DNA from: JAIPDZ01 sp034522175
Lineage (GTDB): Bacteria; Desulfobacterota; DSM-4660; Desulfatiglandales; Desulfatiglandaceae
Reading direction: 5' to 3'
DNA: 64,000 nt
Assembly (NCBI GenBank): GCA_034522175.1
Contig: JAXHLQ010000001.1
Coordinates: 1,426,001-1,490,000 of the forward strand
The notes beneath the pieces were generated by a model. That model was not told the origin of the DNA, searched no databases, and saw nothing but the letters and a program-made list of their open reading frames with translations. Shown here one piece after another: positions 27,738-35,602 of this stretch. The stretch's first letter is position 1. Every line of letters begins with the position of its first letter. The position numbers were made by a program, and so were the translations under genes.

Positions 27738-28097
27738 TCAGTTTGCGTCCAACTGCTCTTTCAGCCAGTCCCTGATCTCGTTTTCCACCGCAAAAACCCC
27801 TTTGTTTTTCCCATGGGTTTGACGTATTTTTTCTCTCAATTGCTCCGGCAGATCAACTCTCGCGAGCTCCACCGCCCCTTCAGAGGATCGCCGGATAAAA
27901 TAAACGACGGGGTCTTCATCCCATGTGTTCAGGACGAAGTAGTAGGATTCGTCATCCTTTGATCTCACCATCTGATATCCACGACTCCAGTTGTTTCCCC
28001 ACTCAAGATAGAGCCGGACCGCCTCCTCAGGACCCATGTTCCAGTCGATGGCATCCACCAGTCCTCGATTCCTTTTCAGTTCCGTTAGTTCCATCAT
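27738..28097 (-). CDS. Hypothetical protein of 119 residues
   Basis: Start chosen at ATG 28097 because a strong ribosome site (AGGAGG) lies 11 bp upstream; an open frame extends further upstream but is AT-rich and unlike protein. The sequence (NRGLVDAIDWNMGPEEAVRL, then WSRGYQMVRSKDDESYYFVL) is rich in aromatic and charged residues and ends in a helical RDWLKEQLDAN. No family was recognised; it has no signal peptide or membrane segment. Confidence 0.65.
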   Translation of the reverse strand: MMELTELKRNRGLVDAIDWNMGPEEAVRLYLEWGNNWSRGYQMVRSKDDESYYFVLNTWDEDPVVYFIRRSSEGAVELARVDLPEQLREKIRQTHGKNKGVFAVENEIRDWLKEQLDAN

Positions 28098-28519
28098 TTT
28101 ATTCACAACCTCCTGACATTTAATGGTTTTTTTATGGACACGCTTCACCAATATTGACCGATGAAATACTCCTAACCACACATAAGCAAATTCCGTGCCA
28201 TGATGCTGCAAAAGCCTTAAAACCAAAAAAATATACAGAAATCCACATGTTATTTGATGTAGAGAGAGGACGAAATTCGATGAGCGGATGCTGCGATCCA
28301 TTAAAAGAGACACTAATGTATCATCTAATTTGATAGGGGTGTTGAGGCGTGGATATCATACGATTCACCCGGGATGCGGAATGACGCAAAGATGCCCTCA
28401 ACGGATGACGTTCGACACATCTGAGACAATGAAGCGGCCGCAGACCCGCCATCGACTGTTCCGAAAAACCTTCATTGAGGCCGCTTTTGGGGTATGTTGC
28501 GACGTGGCGGCCATGCGAA

Positions 28520-28560
28520 TGTCTCATGCTCCAACGTGAGACACATGTGTTTCATGAGAC
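28520..28560. promoter_or_regulatory. Nested palindromes, possible operator
   Basis: TGTCTCA (28520-28526) and TGAGACA (28537-28543) form a perfect 7-bp inverted repeat; GTCTCATG (28521-28528) can pair instead with CATGAGAC (28553-28560). Such dyads are typical of activator or repressor sites, and a further TGAGACA lies near 28419. It is 25 bp upstream of the structured RNA candidate and about 240 bp upstream of the radical SAM gene, so it could control them. The cognate regulator is unknown. Confidence 0.4.
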
Positions 28561-28584
28561 GTCGAGGCTTATGCCCGATACCGG

Positions 28585-28740
28585 GGCCTGCCACTCACGC
28601 GTTGGGGTAACGGCGGATTGCTGAACGTTTGGTGCCGGAACCGTGTCAGTACCCATGCCCAAACGCCTGAGATTTTCAGCAGAACAGGCCATGGCCATCT
28701 TTTAGACCCCGAGCGCTTCACTTATCGGGGTTGCTTTTTT
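28585..28740 (+). ncRNA. Candidate structured RNA or leader attenuator
   Basis: In an otherwise gene-free stretch (28098-28798), nested complementary segments form a long hairpin: GGCCTG (28585-28590) with CAGGCC (28685-28690), GCTGAA (28620-28625) with TTCAGC (28675-28680), and the adjoining CGTTTGG (28626-28632) with CCAAACG (28659-28665), leaving a 9-nt bulge on the 3' side. A terminator hairpin with a T run follows directly (28706-28740). No plus-strand gene precedes it, so the terminator implies a short transcript, either a small RNA or a leader that can stop transcription before the radical SAM gene. No known riboswitch class was recognised. Confidence 0.5.
28706..28740 (+). terminator. 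Rho-independent terminator upstream of radical SAM gene
   Basis: ACCCCGA (28706-28712) pairs perfectly with TCGGGGT (28725-28731), followed by TTTTTT at 28735-28740. It lies 58 bp before the TTG start of the radical SAM gene, on the same strand, so it would end a short upstream RNA or attenuate that gene. Confidence 0.75.
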
Positions 28741-28798
28741 GGATACCGTTTGGCTATCTTTTGATTTTAAAAATAAATCGTTGCCTGGAGGTCCGCCG

Positions 28799-29725
28799 TT
28801 GAAGCGATATCGCGATTTCAATACGTATCTGCGGGAGATATTTGGGGAGCGGGTGCAGAAGATCTCCTTGGATGCGGGGTTGAGTTGCCCCAACCGGGAC
28901 GGGACCCTTTCGCATGAGGGGTGCCTGTTTTGTGATGCCCGGGGGTCGGGTAGCGGGGCCCGGATCCATCAGGGCCTTTCCATCAGCCAGCAGATTGACC
29001 AGTCACGGGTGTTTCTGTCCAGGCGTTACAAGGCCAAGAAGTTTATCGCCTACTTCCAATCCTTTACCAATACCTATGGATCCATTCCGCATCTGAAGGC
29101 CCTTTATGATGAGGCCCTGGCTCAAAAGGACATGGTCGGGCTGTCGGTGGGCACGCGGCCCGACTGTGTAGACGAGGAAGTGATGGCGCTTCTCGCCGGG
29201 TATGCTTCGACCCATCTGGTATGGGTGGAATATGGGCTTCAATCCGCCCATGACCGGACCTTGAAACGCATCAACAGGGGTCATGATGTGGCCTGTTTTG
29301 AACGCAGTGTTTACCTGGCCCGTGAGCATTCTCTGAATATCTGTGCCCATGTCATCCTCGGCCTTCCTGGTGAAGACCGGGACATGATCCTTCAGACGGC
29401 CCGATTTCTCTCCACACTCCCCATTCAGGGGGTCAAAATCCATCTCCTGTATGTGGTGGCGGGCACCCCGTTGGCCGCGCTTTATCAGAAAGGGGGGTAT
29501 CGGTGTCTCGAACAGGTGGAATATACGGATTTGGTTGTCGATTTCCTGGAAAGACTCCCTCCGGACCTTATTATTCAACGGCTCACCGGAGATCCGCAGC
29601 CATCTGAGATTGTGGCGCCTGACTGGGCCACCGATAAGTCGCGGAATCTTCTTATCATTCAACAAAGGCTGGAAGAGGAGACACCTGGCAGGGTAGATTG
29701 TACGACGGTTAAAAACGGGGCTTAA
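28799..29725 (+). CDS. TIGR01212 family radical SAM protein
   Basis: About 308 residues from a TTG at 28799 preceded by GGAGG (28787-28791). The radical SAM cluster motif is CPNRDGTLSHEGCLFC (Cx7CxxC, the spacing of the TIGR01212/YhcC class). Further blocks are YFQSFTNTYG, VGTRPDCV, WVEYGLQSAHDRTLKRINRG and HVILGLPGE. The family is linked to tRNA or cofactor modification in some species, but its reaction is not settled. The preceding 700 bp carry the structured RNA candidate and terminator. Convergent with the DUF507 gene (4-bp overlap). Confidence 0.88.
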   Translation: MKRYRDFNTYLREIFGERVQKISLDAGLSCPNRDGTLSHEGCLFCDARGSGSGARIHQGLSISQQIDQSRVFLSRRYKAKKFIAYFQSFTNTYGSIPHLKALYDEALAQKDMVGLSVGTRPDCVDEEVMALLAGYASTHLVWVEYGLQSAHDRTLKRINRGHDVACFERSVYLAREHSLNICAHVILGLPGEDRDMILQTARFLSTLPIQGVKIHLLYVVAGTPLAALYQKGGYRCLEQVEYTDLVVDFLERLPPDLIIQRLTGDPQPSEIVAPDWATDKSRNLLIIQQRLEEETPGRVDCTTVKNGA

Positions 29726-30267
29726 CGGTAGGGTTCGCCGACCTTCTTTCGTAGGAGTTGGTCCCTGGCGGTTTCATATTCCGCCGTGCCCGGTATCAGG
29801 GACCGGTTCTTGGCCAGTTGATCGAGGATTTCTGCTTCAGCCTTTTCAAACTGGATGCTGCTCTTGCTGATGACCCGGTTGATCACGTGGTATATGTCTT
29901 CGTCCGTCCCATAGATGTCGATGATACTCGGGTCGTCGATGAGGACCTCCATCAGGTACTGGGTCATGTAAAGCGAATAGGGGTTTGGGCGGGGAACCAG
30001 GCTGCGAATGGGAGAGATGAAATATTTAAAATCGAATTCCGAACTGTTCAGTGCGCTTTTGAGCCCCCTTAAAATCCCTTCAGAAACCCCGGCCGCATCA
30101 TCTGTTTCAATAATTCGCTCTTCAAGCAGCACCTGTGAGAGCCTGCTGTGTATCTCGGGAATTTTGAACCTGAAAAAGCGGCCTTTTTGAAAGGCCCGCT
30201 GTTTTTCCTGCCGGTCCAGGCGATTGATGAGCTTGTCCTGAACCCGTCCGCTGTCTCGTGTTTCCAT
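29722..30267 (-). CDS. DUF507 family protein
   Basis: A 181-residue protein with the DUF507 pattern: a charged helical N-terminus (INRLDRQEKQRAFQKGRFFR) and a C-terminal half with YLMEVLIDDPSIIDIYGTDE and VINRVISKSS. Members occur in deltaproteobacteria and related phyla, have no known function and appear cytoplasmic. It is followed upstream by fmdB and the HEXXH gene in the same direction; spacing of 25 bp to fmdB suggests one operon. Confidence 0.78.
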   Translation of the reverse strand: METRDSGRVQDKLINRLDRQEKQRAFQKGRFFRFKIPEIHSRLSQVLLEERIIETDDAAGVSEGILRGLKSALNSSEFDFKYFISPIRSLVPRPNPYSLYMTQYLMEVLIDDPSIIDIYGTDEDIYHVINRVISKSSIQFEKAEAEILDQLAKNRSLIPGTAEYETARDQLLRKKVGEPYR

Positions 30268-30292
30268 ATATTATGTGGGGTAACTCCTGGAT

Positions 30293-30622
30293 TTAAGGCT
30301 TCTTACTGTCTGCGGAAGCGCTTTTCTTACTTCCGTCCTTCGATCCTTTGCTGTCGGACGTTTTTGTTTCAGATGTCGATGCGGAACTGTCTTTGTCTGA
30401 TGACGTGGCTTCGGATTTGCTCTCTGAAGCGCCCGGACCGTTTTTGGAAGCGTAATCGGTCACGTACCACCCGGTTCCTTTGAGATGAAATGTGCTGTGA
30501 GAAATGAGTTTTTTCATTTTTGAATGGCATTCCTCACATTCCGTGATGGGCGAATCCGAAAATTTCTGTAAAACTTCGACGTGGTGTCCGCATTCATCAC
30601 ACTCATACTCGTAAATGGGCAT
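30293..30622 (-). CDS. FmdB family zinc-ribbon protein
   Basis: 109 residues: an N-terminal zinc ribbon (MPIYEYECDECGHHVEVLQK with a second CxxC in CEECH) as in FmdB-type regulators, then a low-complexity Ser/Lys/Asp tail (about 65-109). FmdB proteins were first described near formamidase genes, but the motif is widespread and its function is mostly unproven. It overlaps the upstream HEXXH gene by 20 bp, so they are coexpressed. Confidence 0.85.
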   Translation of the reverse strand: MPIYEYECDECGHHVEVLQKFSDSPITECEECHSKMKKLISHSTFHLKGTGWYVTDYASKNGPGASESKSEATSSDKDSSASTSETKTSDSKGSKDGSKKSASADSKKP

Positions 30623-31124
30623 GTCGGGTTTCCTCCTTTACAGATGATATACCACTCAGAGCCATAGGGGATTGTCTGTGTTCGTTGTAGGACGTCAGGA
30701 CATGATCCAGTTGGGGCATGGAACATGCCTGTAAAATCTCAAAAGCCCTGGAATGAACCAACGTCTCCTCCTCTGCTCTTGCTGCCTCCGAGATGTCAAA
30801 CCGCTGGGAAAAATTGCAAAACCGGACGATATGGATCAGTTCGTGCGTAAAAATGTATATCAACAGCGGCAGCAACTTTAGACGACGGTCCCGCTTCAAT
30901 ACCTCGAGGATCAAATGATCCTGGAGACAGATAAAATAAAAATCGCGTCGTTTTGTCTTCGACGAAAATTCATCGACCTCACGAATGGCCCGGGTCAAAA
31001 CAGCGAGAGCAAAAGAGCTGACCTCATCCGAACGCAATGACGAAAGGGTCTTCACATCGTAGTTGTGACGTTTCCATTGTCGAAACGAAAACTTATCAGG
31101 AATCAGACGTTGCATCCTCGGCAA
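30603..31124 (-). CDS. Predicted zinc metalloprotease-like protein (HEXXH)
   Basis: 173 residues. A hydrophobic helix contains LPLLIYIFTHELIHIVRF, with the zinc-binding HELIH at residues 94-98, and a downstream acidic ARAEEETLVH could give the third ligand. The N-terminal part (YDVKTLSSLRSDEVSSFALA) resembles deltaproteobacterial proteins found next to FmdB and DUF507. The start may be ATG 31115 or a non-ATG codon at 31124. A short frame just upstream (ATG near 31172, AIFSHYDLTIVSEALSIAED) ends where this one begins, so the true N-terminus could be longer with an indel between them. Peptidase activity is predicted from the motif only. Confidence 0.6.
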   Translation of the reverse strand: MPRMQRLIPDKFSFRQWKRHNYDVKTLSSLRSDEVSSFALAVLTRAIREVDEFSSKTKRRDFYFICLQDHLILEVLKRDRRLKLLPLLIYIFTHELIHIVRFCNFSQRFDISEAARAEEETLVHSRAFEILQACSMPQLDHVLTSYNEHRQSPMALSGISSVKEETRHAHLRV

Positions 31125-31256
31125 TGGAGAGCGCCTCGCTCACAATCGTAAGGTCATAGTGGCTGAAGATAGCCATCTCAGATTCTCTGGTATGGAAAAT
31201 GTGTTGAGAAAATAAGGTCGGCGGCAAAAAAGTCAATACCTGACCAGGCCTTCTTA

Positions 31257-31333
31257 TGGTGGCGGTGACTGGATTTGAACCAGTGACTCTGCGGATATGA
31301 GCCGCATGCTCTGACCATCTGAGCTACACCGCC
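31257..31333 (-). tRNA. tRNA-Met (CAT anticodon)
   Basis: The reverse complement starts GGCGGTGTAGCTCAG and ends CACCGCC followed by A and an encoded CCA (31257-31259). It folds as a full cloverleaf: acceptor stem GGCGGTG/CACCGCC, D-arm GCTCAGATGGTCAGAGC, anticodon loop CTCATAT with CAT anticodon, and T-arm GGTTCAAATCC. The acceptor is not that of initiator tRNA; elongator Met is most likely, but CAT also serves tRNA-Ile2 after lysidine modification. Confidence 0.92.
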
Positions 31334-31429
31334 GATACGCTAACAACCTGAGATCCGGTTATAATTTAGCCCGATTTTTTTCGTTGTCAATAAAATAGTG
31401 AGGGACATTCAGTAACGTTTTTGAAAAGA

Positions 31430-31459
31430 GGCGTCTGAAGGCCGAACCCCCCGGACGCC
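31430..31459 (-). terminator. Terminator of the etfBA operon
   Basis: GGCGTCTG (31430-31437) and CGGACGCC (31452-31459) form an 8-bp stem with one wobble; on the minus strand the stem is followed by CTCTTTTC. It lies 20 bp after the etfA stop. Confidence 0.6.
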
Positions 31460-31479
31460 CCTGGTATGACAACGTCGGA

Positions 31480-32463
31480 TTACCGGTATTTTTTGACTTC
31501 TTCCGTTAATGCGGGGACCACGTCGAAGAGGTCCGCCACCACCCCGTAATCAGCCTTTTGAAAGATCGGGGCATCTTCATCTTTGTTGATCGCCACGATG
31601 ACCTTGGAGGTGCTCATGCCCGCCAGATGCTGAATGGCCCCTGAGATACCGCAGGCGATATAGAGATTTGGCGAGACCACCTTTCCGGTCTGTCCAACCT
31701 GATCTGAATGGGGCCGCCACCCCGCGTCCACTGCGGAGCGTGATGCCCCCACCGTACCGCCCAGGACTTGGGCCAGTTCCTCCAGGATGTTGTAGTTCTC
31801 GGGTCCCTTCATTCCCCGGCCGCCGGAAACGATTTTGTCCGCCTCTGTGAGATCAATCTTCCCGCTTTCGTCCTTGACCTCTTCCACGACCTTGGTTCTC
31901 ATATCATTCTCCTCCAGGGTGAATTCGGCGTCAATGACCTCAGCCGATCTGGAGGTGTCCGGCTCTGCCACACTCATGACATTGGGTCTGGCCGTGGCCA
32001 TCTGAGGCGTGCTGTTTTCAAAGCTTACCTTGGCATAGGCCTTGCCCGCATAAATGGGTCGCGTGGCCACGAGATTCCCGTCTTCAATGGTGAAGACCGT
32101 GCAGTCCTGGGCCATTCCCACATCGAGTCGAGCCGCCAGTCTCGCAGAGAGGTCTTTTCCCTGCACAGAAGCGCCCAGAATAAGCACCGCCGGATCATCG
32201 GCTTTGATTAGCTGCGATATGACGGACGCGTAGGCGCCCGTGGTGTATTTTTCCAGCTTGGGGTCATCCGCGACCTGTACCTTATCCGCGCCGTAATGCC
32301 CCAGTTCAGCGGCCTTGTCTTTTATGTTGGACCCAAGCAAGACCACCGTCAACTCCTGACCCAGTGCGTCAGCAAGGCGACGGCCTTCGCTGACCACTTC
32401 GTAGGTAATCTTTCTGATTTCTCCGTCCCTCTGCTCAGCAATTGTCCATACTCCCTGTGCCAT
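31480..32463 (-). CDS. etfA: Electron transfer flavoprotein alpha subunit
   Basis: 327 residues. The N-terminal domain begins GVWTIAEQRDGEIRKITYEV; the C-terminal FAD domain has VSGGRGMKGPENYNILEELA, GASRSAVDAGWRPHSDQVGQ and YIACGISGAIQHLAGM, then AINKDEDAPIFQKADYGVV, all EtfA hallmarks. With EtfB it carries electrons from acyl-CoA dehydrogenases to a quinone oxidoreductase. It lies 82 bp after etfB in the same direction, and the TetR regulator and acyl-CoA ligase operon next door suggest a role in beta-oxidation of the imported acid. Confidence 0.95.
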   Translation of the reverse strand: MAQGVWTIAEQRDGEIRKITYEVVSEGRRLADALGQELTVVLLGSNIKDKAAELGHYGADKVQVADDPKLEKYTTGAYASVISQLIKADDPAVLILGASVQGKDLSARLAARLDVGMAQDCTVFTIEDGNLVATRPIYAGKAYAKVSFENSTPQMATARPNVMSVAEPDTSRSAEVIDAEFTLEENDMRTKVVEEVKDESGKIDLTEADKIVSGGRGMKGPENYNILEELAQVLGGTVGASRSAVDAGWRPHSDQVGQTGKVVSPNLYIACGISGAIQHLAGMSTSKVIVAINKDEDAPIFQKADYGVVADLFDVVPALTEEVKKYR

Positions 32464-32545
32464 TTTTTTCTCCTTACCTGATCTTATAAATCGTATGTTT
32501 TCAACACCACCGCGTGGTGCGCCGTCGTTTGAACCAAAGCGCCGC

Positions 32546-33340
32546 TCAGATGATCTTTGCCTCTTCGTGTAGCATCTTGGCCAGCTCGGCTGCCTTTTCC
32601 TGGGGGGTTTCCCCTTCGACGATTTTACCGGCTGCCCGTTCGGGCGGGGGTGTCAATTCCACGATCTTGACCTTGCGGGCTCCTTCACCGAATTCCGCTG
32701 CATTTAGGCTTAGATCGGCCAGGCTCTCCTCTTCGAGCGGTTTCTTCTTGGCCTTCATAATCCCCGGCAGCGAGGCATATCTCGGTTCATTCAACCCTTT
32801 CTGAGTGGTGAGCAGTGCCGGCAGCGTGGTTTCGATGACCAACGTTTCCCCCTCGACGGGACGATTCACCGTGGCGGACTTTCCATCCTCGGCGACCTCC
32901 AATTTAACCACCAACGATACGCTCGGGATGTCGAGGATCTCAGCGATCGCTGCCCCGACAACGCCCATGTCATCGTCCACACCGCGCTGACCGGTAAAGA
33001 TGAGGTCATATCCCATGTCTTTGATGGCGGCCGCCAGGGCCTTAGCCGTAGCGAGAGAATCGCTTCCATCCAGGGCATCGTCCGTGATCAGTACCCCTTT
33101 GTCCGCACCCATGGCCAGAGCGGTCCGAATCGATTCCGTTACCCGCTTGGGTCCGAGGCCCACCACGGTCACCTCGCCGCCGAATTTCTCTTTCAGGCGC
33201 AGCGCCTCTTCCACACCGAACTCATCATAAGGATTGATGACCCATTTGACGTCATCTGTGGCAATGGATTTTCCGTCCGATCCGATTTTGATCTGGGTCT
33301 CCGTATCTGGGACCTGTTTTAAGCACACTACAATATTCAC
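32546..33340 (-). CDS. etfB: Electron transfer flavoprotein beta subunit
   Basis: 264 residues. Typical EtfB: MNIVVCLKQVPDTETQIKIG, KWVINPYDEFGVEEALRLKE, FTGQRGVDDDMGVVGAAIAE and LLTTQKGLNEPRYASLPGIM, where the VIN-Y and D-x4-V-G parts bind AMP. It is the first gene of the etfBA pair. The upstream 111 bp separates it from the TetR gene on the same strand. Confidence 0.95.
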   Translation of the reverse strand: MNIVVCLKQVPDTETQIKIGSDGKSIATDDVKWVINPYDEFGVEEALRLKEKFGGEVTVVGLGPKRVTESIRTALAMGADKGVLITDDALDGSDSLATAKALAAAIKDMGYDLIFTGQRGVDDDMGVVGAAIAEILDIPSVSLVVKLEVAEDGKSATVNRPVEGETLVIETTLPALLTTQKGLNEPRYASLPGIMKAKKKPLEEESLADLSLNAAEFGEGARKVKIVELTPPPERAAGKIVEGETPQEKAAELAKMLHEEAKII

Positions 33341-33451
33341 TTTACTGTCCTCCTTTCGCTTACCCGATTTGGTTTAGCTGTCATGCTGTTCGAGATTGGC
33401 ATCGCCTCCATCTGCGAATCCCACCGTTATCTCAGATGAGGCAATGGTTCC

Positions 33452-34042
33452 TTAGATCCGAATACCTGCTAAAAAATAATCGCTTATTTGTCCGGCAACG
33501 GTCCTGATATCATACTCTTTACGGCTTGACAATACCCAATATCTGGACACCTCATCCAGGGCACCAAAAAAGGCCCTTTTGGCGACTCCGGGAATCACAT
33601 TTGCCTTGAAGAGCCTCTTTTTCTGTCCGTCCTCAATAATCGTTCCGATGATATCGAGATACTGGAGGAACCCTTCATTTTTATACTCCTTCATGAATTT
33701 GCCGCTTTGTCTCAACTCCACCTGAATGATTTCAGCCATGTCCGGATTGCTTTCGATGAGTTCCAAATGGGTGAGGGCGAAGGTGATGAGCTTTTGAGAA
33801 GGATCCTCAATGCCGTCAAGCTGCGCGTTCATATTCAGGAGTACCGTCTTCATCTGCTCTTCAAAAAGGCAAATCAGAATGTCGTCCTTATTGTCGAAGT
33901 AGATATAAATGGTCCCGTCTGCCACCCGGGCTTCTTTGGCAATCTCTGATATCTTGGAATGATAGAACCCTTTTCTGGCAAAGACCCGTGTGGCCGCTTC
34001 GATGATTCGATAATATTTATCCTTGTCTTTTCGCTTACCCAT
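33452..34042 (-). CDS. TetR/AcrR family regulator (FadR-like)
   Basis: 196 residues. The N-terminal helix-turn-helix is IIEAATRVFARKGFYHSKIS then EIAKEARVADGTIYIYFDNK, the TetR signature; the C-terminal ligand domain (LITFALTHLELIESNPDMAE, VIPGVAKRAFFGALDEVSRY) resembles acyl-CoA-responsive FadR-type regulators. It is divergent from the livK operon and upstream of etfBA, with palindromes in between that fit its operators, so it probably controls both units in response to an acyl-CoA. The ligand is inferred, not shown. Confidence 0.82.
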   Translation of the reverse strand: MGKRKDKDKYYRIIEAATRVFARKGFYHSKISEIAKEARVADGTIYIYFDNKDDILICLFEEQMKTVLLNMNAQLDGIEDPSQKLITFALTHLELIESNPDMAEIIQVELRQSGKFMKEYKNEGFLQYLDIIGTIIEDGQKKRLFKANVIPGVAKRAFFGALDEVSRYWVLSSRKEYDIRTVAGQISDYFLAGIRI

Positions 34043-34058
34043 GACTCGTCCTTAATGG

Positions 34059-34076
34059 TGAATGATGATTCATTCA
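34059..34076. promoter_or_regulatory. Imperfect palindrome upstream of the TetR gene
   Basis: The 18-bp dyad TGAATGATGATTCATTCA (7-bp arms TGAATGA and TCATTCA) begins 17 bp before the TetR start codon. Its size and spacing fit a TetR-type operator that could autoregulate the gene. Confidence 0.55.
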
Positions 34077-34080
34077 TAGT

Positions 34081-34094
34081 GGGTGGTACCACCC
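34081..34094. promoter_or_regulatory. Perfect 14-bp palindrome
   Basis: GGGTGGTACCACCC is its own complement. It lies 5 bp after the TGAATGA dyad in the TetR-liv intergenic region and could be a second binding site. Confidence 0.4.
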
Positions 34095-34232
34095 CGTTAC
34101 CCCGCTGTCAAGGTTTTTTTTACCCATGGTCTGCAATTATGAACCCCGTTCATCAAAATCCGCTTCGCGCTATCCCGAATAGCTCCAAATCACTTTTCAT
34201 GAGGGGAAAAGTGCTGTCTCAACCGGAAACCG

Positions 34233-34254
34233 AATTCCGTAGAATTTCGGAATT
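34233..34254. promoter_or_regulatory. Inverted repeat ahead of the liv promoter
   Basis: AATTCCG (34233-34239) and CGGAATT (34248-34254) form a perfect 7-bp dyad with an 8-bp spacer, ending 6 bp before the predicted -35 box. Position fits an activator or repressor site for the livK operon. Confidence 0.4.
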
Positions 34255-34260
34255 ATCTCC

Positions 34261-34290
34261 TTGACAAAAAAAGAGCCTCTGATTTAGATT
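34261..34290 (+). promoter_or_regulatory. Sigma-70-type promoter for the liv operon
   Basis: TTGACA at 34261-34266 matches the -35 consensus; an 18-bp spacer leads to TAGATT (34285-34290), 4 of 6 matches to TATAAT. It lies about 100 bp before livK, in the only gap of the operon long enough for a promoter. Confidence 0.5.
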
Positions 34291-34393
34291 GCAGGAACCG
34301 AATCCAAAAGAGAAAGGGTGGTGATGTGCAGAAACGGAGCTGTTCGAAGAGGGTCGAGAATTTAACTTCATTTACCATTTAAGGAGGGTATCC

Positions 34394-35602
34394 ATGCGTA
34401 AAGTACTGTTTTTTGCAATGGTGATGTTGACTGTGGCGGGCATGATCGGGTTGGGAATCCCATCCGGTGCGACGGCAGAAGACATCAAAGTGGGCGCCGT
34501 CATCAACCTGACCGGGCCGGCCTCAACATGGGGACAATTCCACGCGAAGGGACAACAGGACTACTTCCGATACATCAATGAAGTCAAAGGAGGAATTGCA
34601 GGGAACAAGATCGATTTGACCGTGGTGGACCACGCATATAAGGTTCCGGAAGCCCTCAAGTATGTGAAGAAATTCTGCACCTCGGACAAAATGGATATGA
34701 TCGCCACCTGGGACGCGGGTTCCGGGATTATGGCCAAACCGATCATTCAGAAATATAAAGTTCCCAATATCAATTATTCCACCTATCAGGGGATCTTAAA
34801 ACCCCCGGTGGATTATGCTTATCTCCCTTTTGGCAGTTATGTGATGGACTGCTACGCGGTCCTGGAATACATCAATGCCACCCATAAGGGGAGTGCACCG
34901 CCCAAGGTGGGCCTGCTTACCTATAATAATGCCTATGGTAAGTCCATCCACGACCCCAGCCAGGAATATGCCTCAAAACACAACATAGACATTGTGGCCA
35001 TCGAACAGTTTCCGCCCAAGAGCCTCGATCTCAAGACTGAGTTGTTGAGACTCAAAGATAAAGGCGCTGAGTATATCTTCATGCAGTGTCTTCCCTCCGC
35101 CATTATCATGGCCCTGGAGTCCGCGGACCGGGTCCAGTATGATGTTCCTTTCTTCGGGACCTGGACCTCCACGGATCCCGATTTTTTCAAGCGGGGAAAA
35201 GGGCTTATCCGGGACCGGATGCACATGCAGTTTCCCGGGTGTCTGCCGGGGGATGATAACCCGGGCATCAAGTTGCTGACGGATTTGTGGGAACGATACG
35301 GGACCGTCTCCAAGTTTGACACGGCTTACTGGGAAGGTGTGACCATAGGCGCCATCATGGTTAAGGCCTTCCAGAGGGCCCACGACACGCTGGGAAAAAC
35401 AGACAGCGAGGCCATCAACATGGCCCTGGAGACCTTCCAGAACGAGGACTTCGGCGGTCTGGTCCCCAACATTACCTACACGGATACGGATCACAGTGCC
35501 TCTTTTACGGCCAGGATTGTGAAGATCAACGAAGACCAGACCTTTGAGCCGCTTACCAAGTTCTGGAACCCGAAAAAAGAGAAGGTAACCGTCCTGAAAT
35601 GA
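34394..35602 (+). CDS. livK: Branched-chain-type ABC transporter substrate-binding protein
   Basis: 402 residues with a signal peptide (MRKVLFFAMVMLTVAGMIGL then GATAED). The body starts IKVGAVINLTGPASTWGQFH, the usual start of LivJ/LivK-fold (periplasmic type I) proteins, with VDHAYKVPEALKYVKKFCTS and TYNNAYGKSIHDP. It captures a solute in the periplasm for LivGHMF. Because an acyl-CoA ligase sits inside the operon, the ligand is more likely an organic or fatty acid than an amino acid. Ribosome site AAGGAGG precedes ATG. Its stop overlaps the livG start (ATGA). Confidence 0.9.
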   Translation: MRKVLFFAMVMLTVAGMIGLGIPSGATAEDIKVGAVINLTGPASTWGQFHAKGQQDYFRYINEVKGGIAGNKIDLTVVDHAYKVPEALKYVKKFCTSDKMDMIATWDAGSGIMAKPIIQKYKVPNINYSTYQGILKPPVDYAYLPFGSYVMDCYAVLEYINATHKGSAPPKVGLLTYNNAYGKSIHDPSQEYASKHNIDIVAIEQFPPKSLDLKTELLRLKDKGAEYIFMQCLPSAIIMALESADRVQYDVPFFGTWTSTDPDFFKRGKGLIRDRMHMQFPGCLPGDDNPGIKLLTDLWERYGTVSKFDTAYWEGVTIGAIMVKAFQRAHDTLGKTDSEAINMALETFQNEDFGGLVPNITYTDTDHSASFTARIVKINEDQTFEPLTKFWNPKKEKVTVLK

